From CAZELM01 sp964512995 (GTDB lineage: Bacteria > CSSED10-310): DNA of 53,805 nt. The stretch spans positions 1 through 53,805 of the forward strand of contig CAZELM010000032.1 of the NCBI GenBank assembly GCA_964512995.1. The letters run 5' to 3'. A program made the position numbers and the translations under genes. Below are positions 35,743 through 44,941 of the stretch, piece after piece (within the stretch, counting starts at the first letter, position 1; every line of letters starts with the position of its first letter). The notes beneath the pieces were generated by a model. That model was given only the letters and a program-made list of their open reading frames with translations. It was not told where the DNA came from and did no database searches.

Positions 35743-37458
35743 TTATAGATCGACCGTCTCCAAAATGCCTTTGATGAATCCAACTGCCAGAGCCAACGGG
35801 GTGATCTCGATGTTTTTGCTGGTGCGCAGTTTGAGTTCCACGCCACCTTTTTTCAGGCTACGCTTGGAAACAGTGACACGAAGCGGGCATCCGATCAGGT
35901 CCGCATCATTGAACTTTACGCCCGGTGTTTCGTCCCGGTCATCATATAATGTCTCAACCCCGGCGGCTTTAAGTTCGCCATAGAGTTTGTCCACTTCTTC
36001 CACGAGTTCCGGCTGACCGGCCGCCAGTGAGATCAGATGAACATGAAACGGAGTAACCGTTCTCGGCCAGCAGATTCCAAAATCATCGTGATGAACTTCC
36101 ACAACCGAACTCATCAGTCTGCCGACACCAATTCCATAACACCCCATTACCACTCGCTGGCGTTGTCCTTTCTCATCCAGATAGTCGACGTTCATCGCGT
36201 TCGTGTATTTTACTCCGAGCTTGAAAATATGTCCCAGTTCGATGCCTCGAACGACATCTAATGTACCGGTTTCGCAACGTGGACACCCATCTTTTTCACG
36301 AGCTGTTCCGATGTCAGCGAACTCATTGACGGTCAGATCACGGGGAATGTTGACGTTTTTCAAGTGGAATCCCGGTTTGTTCGCTCCAGCCACGAAATTA
36401 TTACCCCACATCAGACTCCTGTCCGCCACTACCCGCACATTGGATGGCAATGCCAGTGGAGATGCATACCCGGCGACAATATTGTGTCTGGTGAGTAGTT
36501 CTGCATCTGCCAGTGTCAGGTCCTTGGCGCACAAATGATTGGCAAGTTTGACTTCATTGACTTCGATATCACCTCGAATGGCAACAAAGATCAGTTGATC
36601 CTGCGATCTGTAGAACACAGCCTTCATGGTTTTCGATTCCGGAACTCCCAGGAAAGCGGCAACATCCGAGATCGATTCTTTGTCGGGAGTCGCGACTTCT
36701 TCCACCGGGAGTTCGATTGGATCCAAAGTGAATTCGGGTATCCGTATCGACGCACTTTCTGTATTTGCAGCATAATTACAGTGGGAGCATTTTACGATCG
36801 TGTCTTCGCCGGATTCTGTAACGCACATGAATTCATGAGAACCAGAGCCACCCATCATGCCGGTGTCCGCCTCAACGACCAATGGATTGATCCCGCACCG
36901 TTTGAAGATGCGTTCGTACGCCTGATACACTTCCGGATAATAACGGTCGAGATCATCGAAATCCGGATGAAAGGAGTAGGCGTCTTTCATGTGAAACTCC
37001 CGGACCCGCAGCAGACCACCCCGGGAACGCGGTTCATCCCGGATTTTTACCTGGATCTGATAGGTCATGAATGGAAGTTGGCGATGACTGGCGATTTCCC
37101 GCCGAGCGAGATCCGTGACGACTTCCTCGTGGGTCATGGCTAAAACCATGGGTCTTCCGGAGCGGTCTTTGAAACGGATCAGCTCGTTGCCAATATCGTA
37201 ATATCGGTTGGTTTCCATCCAGAGTTCGGCAGGATTCAATACGGGCATCAGGATTTCCTGGCCGCCAATGGCATCCATCTCATCCCGGATAATGTTCATG
37301 ATCTTGCGCATGACACGCAGAGCGAGTGGCAGATAGGTGTAAACACCCGCACTCAGGGGGCGTATCATTCCTGCTCGTAGCAGCAGTTTATGACTGACAG
37401 TCTGTGCTTCGGATGGATCTTCGCGATAGGTGCCGCAAAACAGTTCCGACATCCTCAT
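35743..37458 (-). CDS. proS: Prolyl-tRNA synthetase, bacterial type
   Basis: A 571-residue class II aminoacyl-tRNA synthetase that charges tRNA-Pro. Visible: motif 1 region (AGVYTYLPLALRVMRKI), motif 2 (LLRVREFHMKDAYSFH), motif 3 (GCYGIGVGRLMSS), the inserted YbaK-like editing domain between motifs 2 and 3 (VAAFLGVPESKTMKAVFYR ...), and the C-terminal anticodon-binding domain (VHLISLAAG ... DDRDETPGVKF). Length matches Escherichia coli ProS. AAGGAG precedes ATG 37458; a second ATG two codons later is also possible. Essential housekeeping gene. Confidence 0.97.
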   Translation of the reverse strand: MRMSELFCGTYREDPSEAQTVSHKLLLRAGMIRPLSAGVYTYLPLALRVMRKIMNIIRDEMDAIGGQEILMPVLNPAELWMETNRYYDIGNELIRFKDRSGRPMVLAMTHEEVVTDLARREIASHRQLPFMTYQIQVKIRDEPRSRGGLLRVREFHMKDAYSFHPDFDDLDRYYPEVYQAYERIFKRCGINPLVVEADTGMMGGSGSHEFMCVTESGEDTIVKCSHCNYAANTESASIRIPEFTLDPIELPVEEVATPDKESISDVAAFLGVPESKTMKAVFYRSQDQLIFVAIRGDIEVNEVKLANHLCAKDLTLADAELLTRHNIVAGYASPLALPSNVRVVADRSLMWGNNFVAGANKPGFHLKNVNIPRDLTVNEFADIGTAREKDGCPRCETGTLDVVRGIELGHIFKLGVKYTNAMNVDYLDEKGQRQRVVMGCYGIGVGRLMSSVVEVHHDDFGICWPRTVTPFHVHLISLAAGQPELVEEVDKLYGELKAAGVETLYDDRDETPGVKFNDADLIGCPLRVTVSKRSLKKGGVELKLRTSKNIEITPLALAVGFIKGILETVDL

Positions 37459-37691
37459 GATTGCGTCTCCTTTTTCAAATGGTCGATGACATTGTTTCCG
37501 ATTTCTGGTCGGATGTCATGATCCTATTCATGGTGGATACTGCGGTCAAGTGATTTGTTATAATTGCATCAAAACAGCATTGAAAGAAAGAGTAAAATGA
37601 GTATTCTTTGAGCCGGTGTCTGCTTTGGTTATACTCAGATTTCTATGTTCGTAATCTGATGCTTGAAAGAAAAAGGGTTATCAACTCCAGA

Positions 37692-38399
37692 ATGAACACA
37701 GAGATAATCAGCGAAATAAAATTGATAGATGATATTTATATTTATTATACATCTCTGGAAAAACTGAAACAGAATCGGTGTGTGATGGAGCGTATCCTGA
37801 ATCGGGAAGAACTCAAACGGGCTCATCGGTTTATTGATCCCATCCGGCGGTATCGATTCATTGCTTCGCATTATATTCTGCGTATTATTCTTGGAAATCA
37901 TGTGTCGATAGAGCCCGAATTGATTGAATTCATACACTCACCAGCCGGGAAGCCGATCTTGACGGGCAAATCGTCTGATTATGGAATCCATTTCAGCATG
38001 GCTCATTCCAAAGATCTTGCGATATATGCAATATCCAAAACATCACCCATCGGGATCGATCTGGAATGGATTCGGGAGATGCCGGATGCTCGATCGATTG
38101 CTCGCCGGTATTATACCGATCCTGAATACACTGCTTTAATTGCTTTGGAGCCAACGATGTTTTTCCAGGCATTCCTGTGGATCTGGATCGCCAAAGAATC
38201 GATTCTGAAGCTGAATGGAATCGGAATCGCTGGTTTGAGAACAATCTGTGTGGGATCGATTATCCAGCCGGAATCATTACAATCGGAATTACCCCGACGA
38301 TTCATGATCAACGATCAAATCAGTCTCATTCTGTTTCGACCCGCAGGCGGGTATCTGGCAGCGGTGAGCAGCAGGAGAGATCACAAGTTATATGAATGA
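37692..38399 (+). CDS. 4'-phosphopantetheinyl transferase, Sfp type
   Basis: A 235-residue enzyme that transfers phosphopantetheine from CoA to carrier proteins. Motifs: HFSMAHS (100-106), magnesium-binding GIDLEW with Asp123 and Glu125, and WIAKESILKLNGIG with Glu169. Sfp-type size (about 220-240) suits activation of polyketide, fatty-acid or peptide carrier proteins; no such synthase lies in the window. Start uncertain: ATG 37692 gives the usual N-terminus; ATG 37659 and TTG 37608 extend it by 11 or 28 residues without better sites. Confidence 0.88.
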   Translation: MNTEIISEIKLIDDIYIYYTSLEKLKQNRCVMERILNREELKRAHRFIDPIRRYRFIASHYILRIILGNHVSIEPELIEFIHSPAGKPILTGKSSDYGIHFSMAHSKDLAIYAISKTSPIGIDLEWIREMPDARSIARRYYTDPEYTALIALEPTMFFQAFLWIWIAKESILKLNGIGIAGLRTICVGSIIQPESLQSELPRRFMINDQISLILFRPAGGYLAAVSSRRDHKLYE

Positions 38400-38409
38400 A
38401 TTAGGTTTG

Positions 38410-38503
38410 ACCTCACCCCAGCCTCTCTCCATGAATGGAGAGGGTATATGTGGGAATGTGATTATCGTATAACCAACACGGACAACATCCATGAATGGAG
38501 AGG
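38410..38503. repeat. Interspersed CCTCACCCC/CCATGAATGGAGAGG repeats
   Basis: GACCTCACCCCAGCCTCTCTCC at about 38409-38430 leads into the near-palindrome CTCTCCAT-GA-ATGGAGAG, and CCATGAATGGAGAGG recurs at about 38489-38503. A related element (GTGAGGTC on the opposite orientation, and CCCTCACCCCCGCC) occurs at 40660-40880. This looks like a genome-wide intergenic repeat family; its role is unknown. Confidence 0.5.
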
Positions 38504-38585
38504 AGTATGTCTGCGGGGTTCCACAATCTCGGTCGTAAACCGGCGGTCAATCATAACGTGTTCGATTTTCCAATGGATAGTCTGA

Positions 38586-40466
38586 ATGAAGCGAGTGGGT
38601 GAGATCCGATCATGTGTTCCTCTTTATGAAAGAGGGGATGCTGGAGATTTATCGCGGATCCAAACATATTGTCATCAGGTTGTCGAATTAATTGACTCGA
38701 ATCATGCACGGAGAACAGATCGCTATTCCCTCGCTCCCCGCCGATACGCTCTTGTTTATGGATTACTGGTTTTCATCGCTGGTCTGGGATTGCTTTTCGT
38801 TTTCACTGCGTGTTCCGGTGATCCATGGGCACCACCCATGAACGACCCATGCCGGTCGCTCCCCACCGCTGGGAGTGAAAACGATATGTTGATTCCGCCT
38901 GATGAATCTCCTGGGATCATTTTGATTTCCCTGGATACGCTCCGGGCGGATCGCCTGGGATGTTATGGATATCCCATGGCAACCAGTCCGGTTCTGGATC
39001 GATGGAGCCGAACTGCCATGCTTTTTCAGAACGAACAGGTACAACTCCCAGGAACGCTCCCATCTCATATGAGCATTCTGACATCGATTTATCCCAAGCA
39101 ACATAGTGTTTATCCTCCCGATGCGGTTCTGTCAGAAAAAATCAAATTGGCTGCGGAGATGTTCCAATCCGTCGGGTATCGGACTGGAGGGTTCACTGAA
39201 GGAGGGTATGTCGATGGAGATTATGGATTCCGGCGGGGATTTGAGACATTCCGGGATGATCTCCGGGGTTGGGAGAACATTCTCGCTGCGGGAATGGCAT
39301 TCCTGGAGACGGTCAGTCCGGAATCACCGTTTTTTCTGTTTCTTCATACATATCAGGTTCATACACCGTATGCGCCGCCGGTTTCCACCAAATCGATCTT
39401 CTGTGATATGGAATACACACCGGGCATCGAACCCGATGGAGAGGCATTGACCGCCGTCAATCGGGGACATAGAACGATCAGTCCTGAAGATATCCATTAT
39501 CTCAGCACTTTATATGATGCCGAGATCCGGTATACCGATTCCTTGTTTTGCCGATTATTTGCATTTCTGTCCGAGCATCGGCTCTGGGATCGAGTGTTGC
39601 TGATTGTCACATCGGATCATGGGGAAGAGTTTTATGAGCATGGAATGATGGTTCATGAGCAGTTGTATGATCCGCTTCTGCATGTGCCGTTGATCGTGAA
39701 TCCACCGGTGTGGAACGGTCCGAAAATCGTTTCATCGCTCGTGGAGAGTCTGGATATTCTGCCGGGAATGCTTCGGTTCGGTAACGTCCGGCCGCCCGAT
39801 CAGATTCAGGGACGGGATCTTTTCTGTGTGGCTCGATCCCGGCGTGCAGAATTGCCGGCTTTTGCCTTTTCGGAGAGTGTCCCCAAAGGAGCGGCGGTCA
39901 GGACTGAAGAGAAGGGAATCAGATTGAAGGTGATTGCCCGGAATATCTCCGCCGGTGGTGATGCACCGGTGTTTTTAGTCCAATCCGACACGATTCAGGT
40001 GGTGGGTTCCGACCTCTGTCTCGATCTGCGAGCGTATCATGCACCCCGGCATGTGACCATTTTCTTTCGGGATGAGGTTATTGCCGAACTGGAGGTTGGG
40101 ATGCGCTGGAATAAGCATCGGATCCGGCTGCCTGAAGCCAACTCCCATTCGGTCAATGTCATCCGGTTGGAAAGCGATTCATGCCACAGGCCGTCGGATG
40201 TGTCGAACTCCAAAGATATGCGGTGTTTATCGCTGGTTGTCCGAAAAACCGGGTCGGTGCCATTGATCGATGGGGAGATGTACGACCTGGATACTGATCC
40301 TGGGGAGCGGCACAATCTGTTTATGGATAACGCAGAATCGATGATCCGGTGGCAACGCCGCATCGAGAAAATCTGGGAGAACCAGATCACAATCCCGCCG
40401 GGGAAACTCCGCCAGGACATCCAGATGAAGGAAGAACTGGAGGCATTGGGATACATTATGCAGTAA
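38586..40466 (+). CDS. Sulfatase-superfamily membrane-anchored hydrolase without FGly Cys/Ser
   Basis: A 626-residue protein of the alkaline phosphatase/sulfatase superfamily. One membrane segment at about 54-75 (LLVFIAGLGLLFVF) ends in TACSG, a lipobox-like site, so it is anchored and faces the periplasm or outside. Metal-site residues: ISLDTLRADR and SDHGEE. At the nucleophile position, sulfatases have C/S-x-P-x-R that becomes formylglycine; here it is TLPSH with Thr157, as in many phospho- or phosphoglycerol-transfer relatives. It is therefore probably not a classical formylglycine sulfatase. A C-terminal beta-rich region follows about residue 440. Start site weak. Confidence 0.82.
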   Translation: MKRVGEIRSCVPLYERGDAGDLSRIQTYCHQVVELIDSNHARRTDRYSLAPRRYALVYGLLVFIAGLGLLFVFTACSGDPWAPPMNDPCRSLPTAGSENDMLIPPDESPGIILISLDTLRADRLGCYGYPMATSPVLDRWSRTAMLFQNEQVQLPGTLPSHMSILTSIYPKQHSVYPPDAVLSEKIKLAAEMFQSVGYRTGGFTEGGYVDGDYGFRRGFETFRDDLRGWENILAAGMAFLETVSPESPFFLFLHTYQVHTPYAPPVSTKSIFCDMEYTPGIEPDGEALTAVNRGHRTISPEDIHYLSTLYDAEIRYTDSLFCRLFAFLSEHRLWDRVLLIVTSDHGEEFYEHGMMVHEQLYDPLLHVPLIVNPPVWNGPKIVSSLVESLDILPGMLRFGNVRPPDQIQGRDLFCVARSRRAELPAFAFSESVPKGAAVRTEEKGIRLKVIARNISAGGDAPVFLVQSDTIQVVGSDLCLDLRAYHAPRHVTIFFRDEVIAELEVGMRWNKHRIRLPEANSHSVNVIRLESDSCHRPSDVSNSKDMRCLSLVVRKTGSVPLIDGEMYDLDTDPGERHNLFMDNAESMIRWQRRIEKIWENQITIPPGKLRQDIQMKEELEALGYIMQ

Positions 40467-40984
40467 ATGGATAGATCGACTTCCATCGGATCTGAGGAAT
40501 GACCATCCGCGGGGTGGGCAAATAAAGCGATTCCCGAATCCCGTCGGTCACGATGACAGTTCGATCCAGCAGTGGTGGCGTGATCCCATAGGTATGTCAC
40601 CCTCGCTCTGCCGATACTGTTGATAGATTGGTCCAGCAGCGGTATCGCGACGCCATGGGCATGTGGCCCTCACCCCCGCCGGCCGAATTTGTTCGGCTGT
40701 TCCAGGTGAATGGGCCGGCGACCCTCTCCCGGCCGCTGCGCTGGGAGGTCGTACACGCTCCGCATGACACTAAATAAAGAAACCTATAAAACGACCGCTC
40801 GTGAAGAGGTTTCTTAGCAGAGGGTGAAGAAGGTTTCTGCAAATATGCCCCTCGTCATTCAAGGGGTTGGGAGTGAGGTCAAAAGACACGGAATCATATT
40901 TCATCCACCCGCTGGTCGATACGGGAATGGAACGCGTTCGGGATGTGTGACGGATTGAAAAGGATGGCTGGAAATGGCAAGCAT
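40467..40984. other. Repeat-rich intergenic region
   Basis: About 520 bp without a gene. It carries CCCTCACCCCCGCC-type repeats, the small hairpin GCCGAA-TTTG-TTCGGC near 40682-40697 enclosed by GCCGGC arms, and near 40860 the reverse form GGGGTTGGGAGTGAGGTC. Composition is more GC-rich than its neighbours. ORFs here are shadows of the repeats. Confidence 0.55.
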
Positions 40985-41383
40985 TCAAGAATCCAGGCTG
41001 AACTCCGGAGAAATCCGCTGATATAACTTCTTCAATGTTGCACAATGCCGGGATCGGATCTGATCGTAAATGATCCGGGATTGTTCGAATGTATATGTAT
41101 GGACCAGATTATTCCGGTCTTCTATCATCGCAATCCATTCTGCTTCGATATCGATGAGTTCATTGATGAATGCCGCTTTGAAACACTCCCTGGGATTTCT
41201 GCAGATGATACCCAGGTTTTCCAGATACGATTTAATCAGCTTCCAGGATAGTTCATAACACAATTCAAACCGTTTGATGCATCCATCAATGTCCAGGTCA
41301 TCCTGTACAATGGATAATGCGGTTTCCAGATTTCTGATGGCTTTCTCAAAATCGATAAAAAACCGTTCATATCGACTTTTCAT
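40985..41383 (-). CDS. HEPN-type HI0074-family protein (toxin-like)
   Basis: A 132-residue helical protein of the HI0074 nucleotidyltransferase-substrate-binding type, a HEPN domain. The HEPN ribonuclease motif R-x4-H is present (Arg90-NNLV-His95), so RNase toxin activity is possible. In MNT/HEPN toxin-antitoxin modules the HEPN toxin is modified or blocked by a minimal nucleotidyltransferase antitoxin. Its start overlaps the end of the upstream MNT-bearing gene by 17 bp, the usual order for such modules. Confidence 0.85.
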   Translation of the reverse strand: MKSRYERFFIDFEKAIRNLETALSIVQDDLDIDGCIKRFELCYELSWKLIKSYLENLGIICRNPRECFKAAFINELIDIEAEWIAMIEDRNNLVHTYTFEQSRIIYDQIRSRHCATLKKLYQRISPEFSLDS

Positions 41384-42647
41384 ATACGGTCACTCCTTCA
41401 TACTTGATCAGTGAGTGGAATCCGTCATCCACCCGATCCAGATCAACAATATCCATTGCGCCATTTTCGACAAGGCTCTTACCCGTCTTTCCTCCCGATA
41501 CAGCGAGATCGGTATCGGATCTGGAATGGAAATTGCCGCGAGCTTTGGAGCCGAACAGGATGATTTTATCAGGATCGATCTCATGCCGGATGATATCGAT
41601 TTTTTTCTGAAGTGTATCCGGCATCAGCAGAACAATATCGGTCTCATTCCAGCCAGTCCGTCTGGCTTCATTCCAGAATCTGTCCAATGAGCGGTAATCC
41701 ATTGATTGAGAAGCATCGGATGGCAGAATCGATTCATGGTCTGCAGGGCGTCCGGAGAATCGAATCATCATCCAGAAATAATCTGAACCGGATTTCAGGT
41801 ATCTGATCAACAGAGGTGTTGACAGAACGAATCGACTGGAATCATGAAGCAATCCGATCTTTTGATTCCCATTGGCTTCATTTTCGCGAGGCATATTGAT
41901 TAACCGACGAGCCAGCAAGTCGTTCGGGTATCTGGCATGAAATGAGTTCAAGGTGTTTTCGATATCATTACGGGCAGTACACCAGTCGCGAAAAGGGGTT
42001 GGACTGAGGATACAGCGTGTGAGATTGAGGTTGAATCGTTCGGGGATGAAATCACGCGGATGGTCATCATTGATGATGTCCACAGCGGTTTTCAGATTTT
42101 GGGAAAGCCACCATTTCAAATCTGCAGATGTGTCGGCCTGTGGATTAAACGAGATTCCAGTTCGATTCAAGATATTTTGATTATCCGTGATATCTTTCAC
42201 TCCAATATTGCCTATGTCATGAGAATACGGATAATGGAGTCCACCCATGAAAACCGCTGCCCAGAAACTCGCAATAACCTTCTCCAGAGGATTCGATTGA
42301 TCCGATGTAAAAGTTCGATCGGAGCCGGTGATAGATCGAATCGTGATGGTAAAAGTCGTTGAGAATGGGTCCGATAGGTCGATTCTGGATTGGGCTCCGC
42401 AAGACTTTACAAATATGCGTGATTCCATTTCCTGCAACGGAGCACCGGAAAGATATCCGTTTAACGTGCGATACCAGAAGCGGATCAGGTTTTCGAGCAC
42501 AAGGCTGGAGTTATCTGGGAATAATGGATCCGTTCCCGCCGGGGATAATGGCGGTATCGCTTCACATTTAAACTGGACTCCATTCATCAGATTGCCGATA
42601 TCCTGTTCCGGAGTAATGGTTGAACATTTTCTCGCTGAACCGAACAA
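41367..42647 (-). CDS. Large protein with C-terminal MNT nucleotidyltransferase domain
   Basis: A 426-residue protein. Residues about 345-426 are a minimal nucleotidyltransferase: FGSKARG (366-371 from the Gly) and RSDTDLAV with Asp378 and Asp380. The preceding about 340 residues are mixed alpha/beta and match nothing I know; they include RFWYRTLNGYLSG, WWLSQNLKTAVDIIND and YFWMMIRFSGRPADHES. Usual MNT antitoxins are only about 100-140 residues, so this is a fusion or a new subtype. TTG 42647 is a poor start; ATG 42587 would shorten it by 20 residues. Co-transcribed with the HEPN gene. Confidence 0.75.
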   Translation of the reverse strand: MFGSARKCSTITPEQDIGNLMNGVQFKCEAIPPLSPAGTDPLFPDNSSLVLENLIRFWYRTLNGYLSGAPLQEMESRIFVKSCGAQSRIDLSDPFSTTFTITIRSITGSDRTFTSDQSNPLEKVIASFWAAVFMGGLHYPYSHDIGNIGVKDITDNQNILNRTGISFNPQADTSADLKWWLSQNLKTAVDIINDDHPRDFIPERFNLNLTRCILSPTPFRDWCTARNDIENTLNSFHARYPNDLLARRLINMPRENEANGNQKIGLLHDSSRFVLSTPLLIRYLKSGSDYFWMMIRFSGRPADHESILPSDASQSMDYRSLDRFWNEARRTGWNETDIVLLMPDTLQKKIDIIRHEIDPDKIILFGSKARGNFHSRSDTDLAVSGGKTGKSLVENGAMDIVDLDRVDDGFHSLIKYEGVTVYEKSI

Positions 42648-43068
42648 AAGACCTGGACCTGTTCGGAAGAAACGATGAGTATCATAGCATCGATTCAGGA
42701 GTATAATCCACTCCGTGGAATCTGAAGAACGTAATTGGAATGTGTGGCAATGTGGTTGGGAACACCAAGATACTTACCCTTCAATCTTTGCAAATGAACA
42801 GGAAATGATTTTGTGCGGCATTATCGTCCGCTGCAATGCGATTTCCGGATCATTGTTCTTCTGGACTGCTGCCTGTGAAAAAAGCCAGATCTCCTATTGA
42901 CACCCTCCCCCCCCGATAAAATATCTCTCAGTGATAGACTTATCCAAACATGCAATCAAACCAGGAATTGTGATGAAACGGTATTTCCATAGTCAATCAA
43001 CTCAGGCGGATTCATGAGTAACACGTAATCATCAGATGGCAGATCACTGCCGGATTAGGAGAGGTTCA
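42648..43068. other. Intergenic region between divergent genes
   Basis: About 420 bp between the leftward MNT/HEPN module and the rightward collagen-like pseudogene. A short ORF (42715-42900) has no ribosome-binding site. A run of eight C occurs near 42907. AGGAGAGG at 43057-43064 belongs to the next gene. No clear promoter recognised. Confidence 0.4.
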
Positions 43069-44844
43069 ATGAAGCAGTCAGCGATATTGTTCATAATCGG
43101 TTCAGTGGTGATGGGGGTGAGCATCGGTGGGGCGGAGATTCCGTATCAGATCAATTATCAAATAAATCTGAGCGATGCATCGGGGAACCCGCTGACGGGT
43201 GAATACGAATTTGTTCCGGCGATCTACGATGCCGAAACAGAGGGAGATCAGTTGTGGACGGAAACACACCCGGCGGTTTCCGTTGTGGATGGATTGTTCA
43301 GTATTCTGTTGGGAGGAGTTGTTCCGATCGAGCTGACGTTTGAGAGTCTGGTCTGGCTGGGTCTGACGGTCGGCGGCGAACCGCTGGTGCCGCGCCAGGC
43401 ATTGATCAGCATCGGTCAGGCGTACCAGGCCAAAGATGTGTTTGACCAGGATATCCATCCCTGAACAGTGAGCATCACGGGGTATGGAGCGGTGGTCAAT
43501 GCGGCGGGGGAGTGGATCGGTCCGCAGACCGGTCTGGTGGGACCAACGGGGCCGGAAGGTCCGCAGGGAGCGACGGGTCCTGTCGGTCCGCAAGGTATCC
43601 AGGGTCCGACTGGATTACAGGGCATTCCGGGCGAGCAGGGGTTGCCTGGCAATCCGGGACCGATGGGACCGACTGGTCCGCAGGGAGCGACGGGATTACA
43701 GGGAATCCAGGGTATTCCAGGACCAACGGGACCGATCGCCGGGGCTGACGGGCAGGTGATCTACAACAACGCCGGGAGTCCGGATGGAGCTGCCATCTAT
43801 TTCGATGCGGATACGGGGAATGTGGGTATCGGGACCTCATCGCCCACATCGATTCTGCATATTGCCGGAGTTCCGGCGTATGCGTCGGACAATGAGGCGA
43901 GGGCTGCCGGATTGACACCGGGCGCAATCTATCGGACGGATCGCGTTCTCAATATCCTTCTCGCACCCGGTGATCTGGCGTCAACTGATCCCATCGTGGG
44001 TAACATGCGGTATGTGCCGGGCGGGACGTTCACTCAGGGCTCTCCGTCCGGTGAAGCTTGCCGAGACAGTAATGAAACGCAGTTCACGCATACGCTGACG
44101 CGGAATCTGGGGGTGATGGAGACGGAGGTGACGCGGCAGATGTGGGCGAGTTTGCGAGCGGTTCAGGGGACGCTTCCAGCGGATCCCAGCAATACGACCT
44201 ATAGCCCGACGATGAGTCATCCGGTGCAGCAGAACACGTGGTATGAAGCGGTGCTGTTTGCGAACCTTCTATCAGTGCAGAACGGGTATACGCGATGTTA
44301 TTACACGGATGGGGTATTTACGAATCCCATTACGTCCTCGAACTACACGACGGGACCGTTTTACTGCAATTTTAGAGCGAATGGGTATCGGCTGCCGAGT
44401 GAAGGGGAATGGGAGTATTTCTGCCGGGCCGGGACAACGGGGCCGTTTTCGTGTAACGAGACGAATTACACGAGCGGGAACTGCGGTTGACTCACATCCG
44501 GGACCCATCCGACGCTGGAGCAGTATTGTGTATATTGCGCGAACAATCCGGGGACGACAGCTGTAGCAGGCAGTAAGCTTGCGAATCCCTGGAATTTGAA
44601 GGATGTGCATGGGAATGTGTGGGAATGGTGCTGGGACTGGTATACGACGTATCCAACAGGGTCAGCAGCCGATTATACAGGACCTGCATTTGGCTCGTAC
44701 CGGGTGATGCGGGGCGGCGGGGACGGCTACGCGCGTTAGTGCCGGTCGGCGTTTCGAGCCAACCAACGCCTCCCGGCCGGCGGAATCAGCGCCATCCGTT
44801 TAATCAGCGGTTCAGACAATGTGCGAATCGGAGTAACTGTCTGA
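43069..44844 (+). pseudogene. Collagen-like FGE/SUMF1-domain surface protein with three in-frame stops
   Basis: One frame of 591 codons without any frameshift but with three stops: TGA 43462-43464, TGA 44488-44490 and TAG 44737-44739. Order: signal peptide (1-22), a beta domain (YQINLSDASGNPLTGEYEF...), collagen-like Gly-x-y tract (about 43530-43740), a tail-fibre-like GNVGIGTSSPTSILHI, then a formylglycine-generating-enzyme/C-type-lectin domain (MRYVPGGTFTQGS ... WYEAVLFANLLS ... GYRLPSEGEWEYFCRAGT) that continues past the stops (HGNVWEWCWDWY, VMRGGGDGYAR, CRSAFRANQRLP). The first stop probably replaces Arg (CGA to TGA). AGGAGAGG marks the start. Confidence 0.88.
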
Positions 44845-44941
44845 ACCGCAGATATCATTAAGGAGATATGGGAAGGGTTGAACTGATTATCGGATCAATC
44901 TTGTGCACGATCCATCTCAGAGGGGTAACCGGGGATTGGAA

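Noticed and set aside
43462..44490. Selenocysteine or reassigned TGA codons in the FGE-like gene
   Set aside because: TGA ends many clear genes here, such as 56-961 and fabH's neighbours, so it is not reassigned; the contexts do not fit selenoprotein motifs, and a TAG also interrupts the frame.
43484..44610. Several ORFs in other frames over the collagen-like and FGE region
   Set aside because: They are periodic shadows of the Gly-x-y coding tract, Arg-rich and without start signals.
44700..44844. Diversity-generating retroelement target (FGE/C-type-lectin end is a typical variable region)
   Set aside because: No reverse transcriptase and no template repeat are seen in the window, and the differences are not visibly confined to adenine positions. 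Could be revisited if an RT lies elsewhere.
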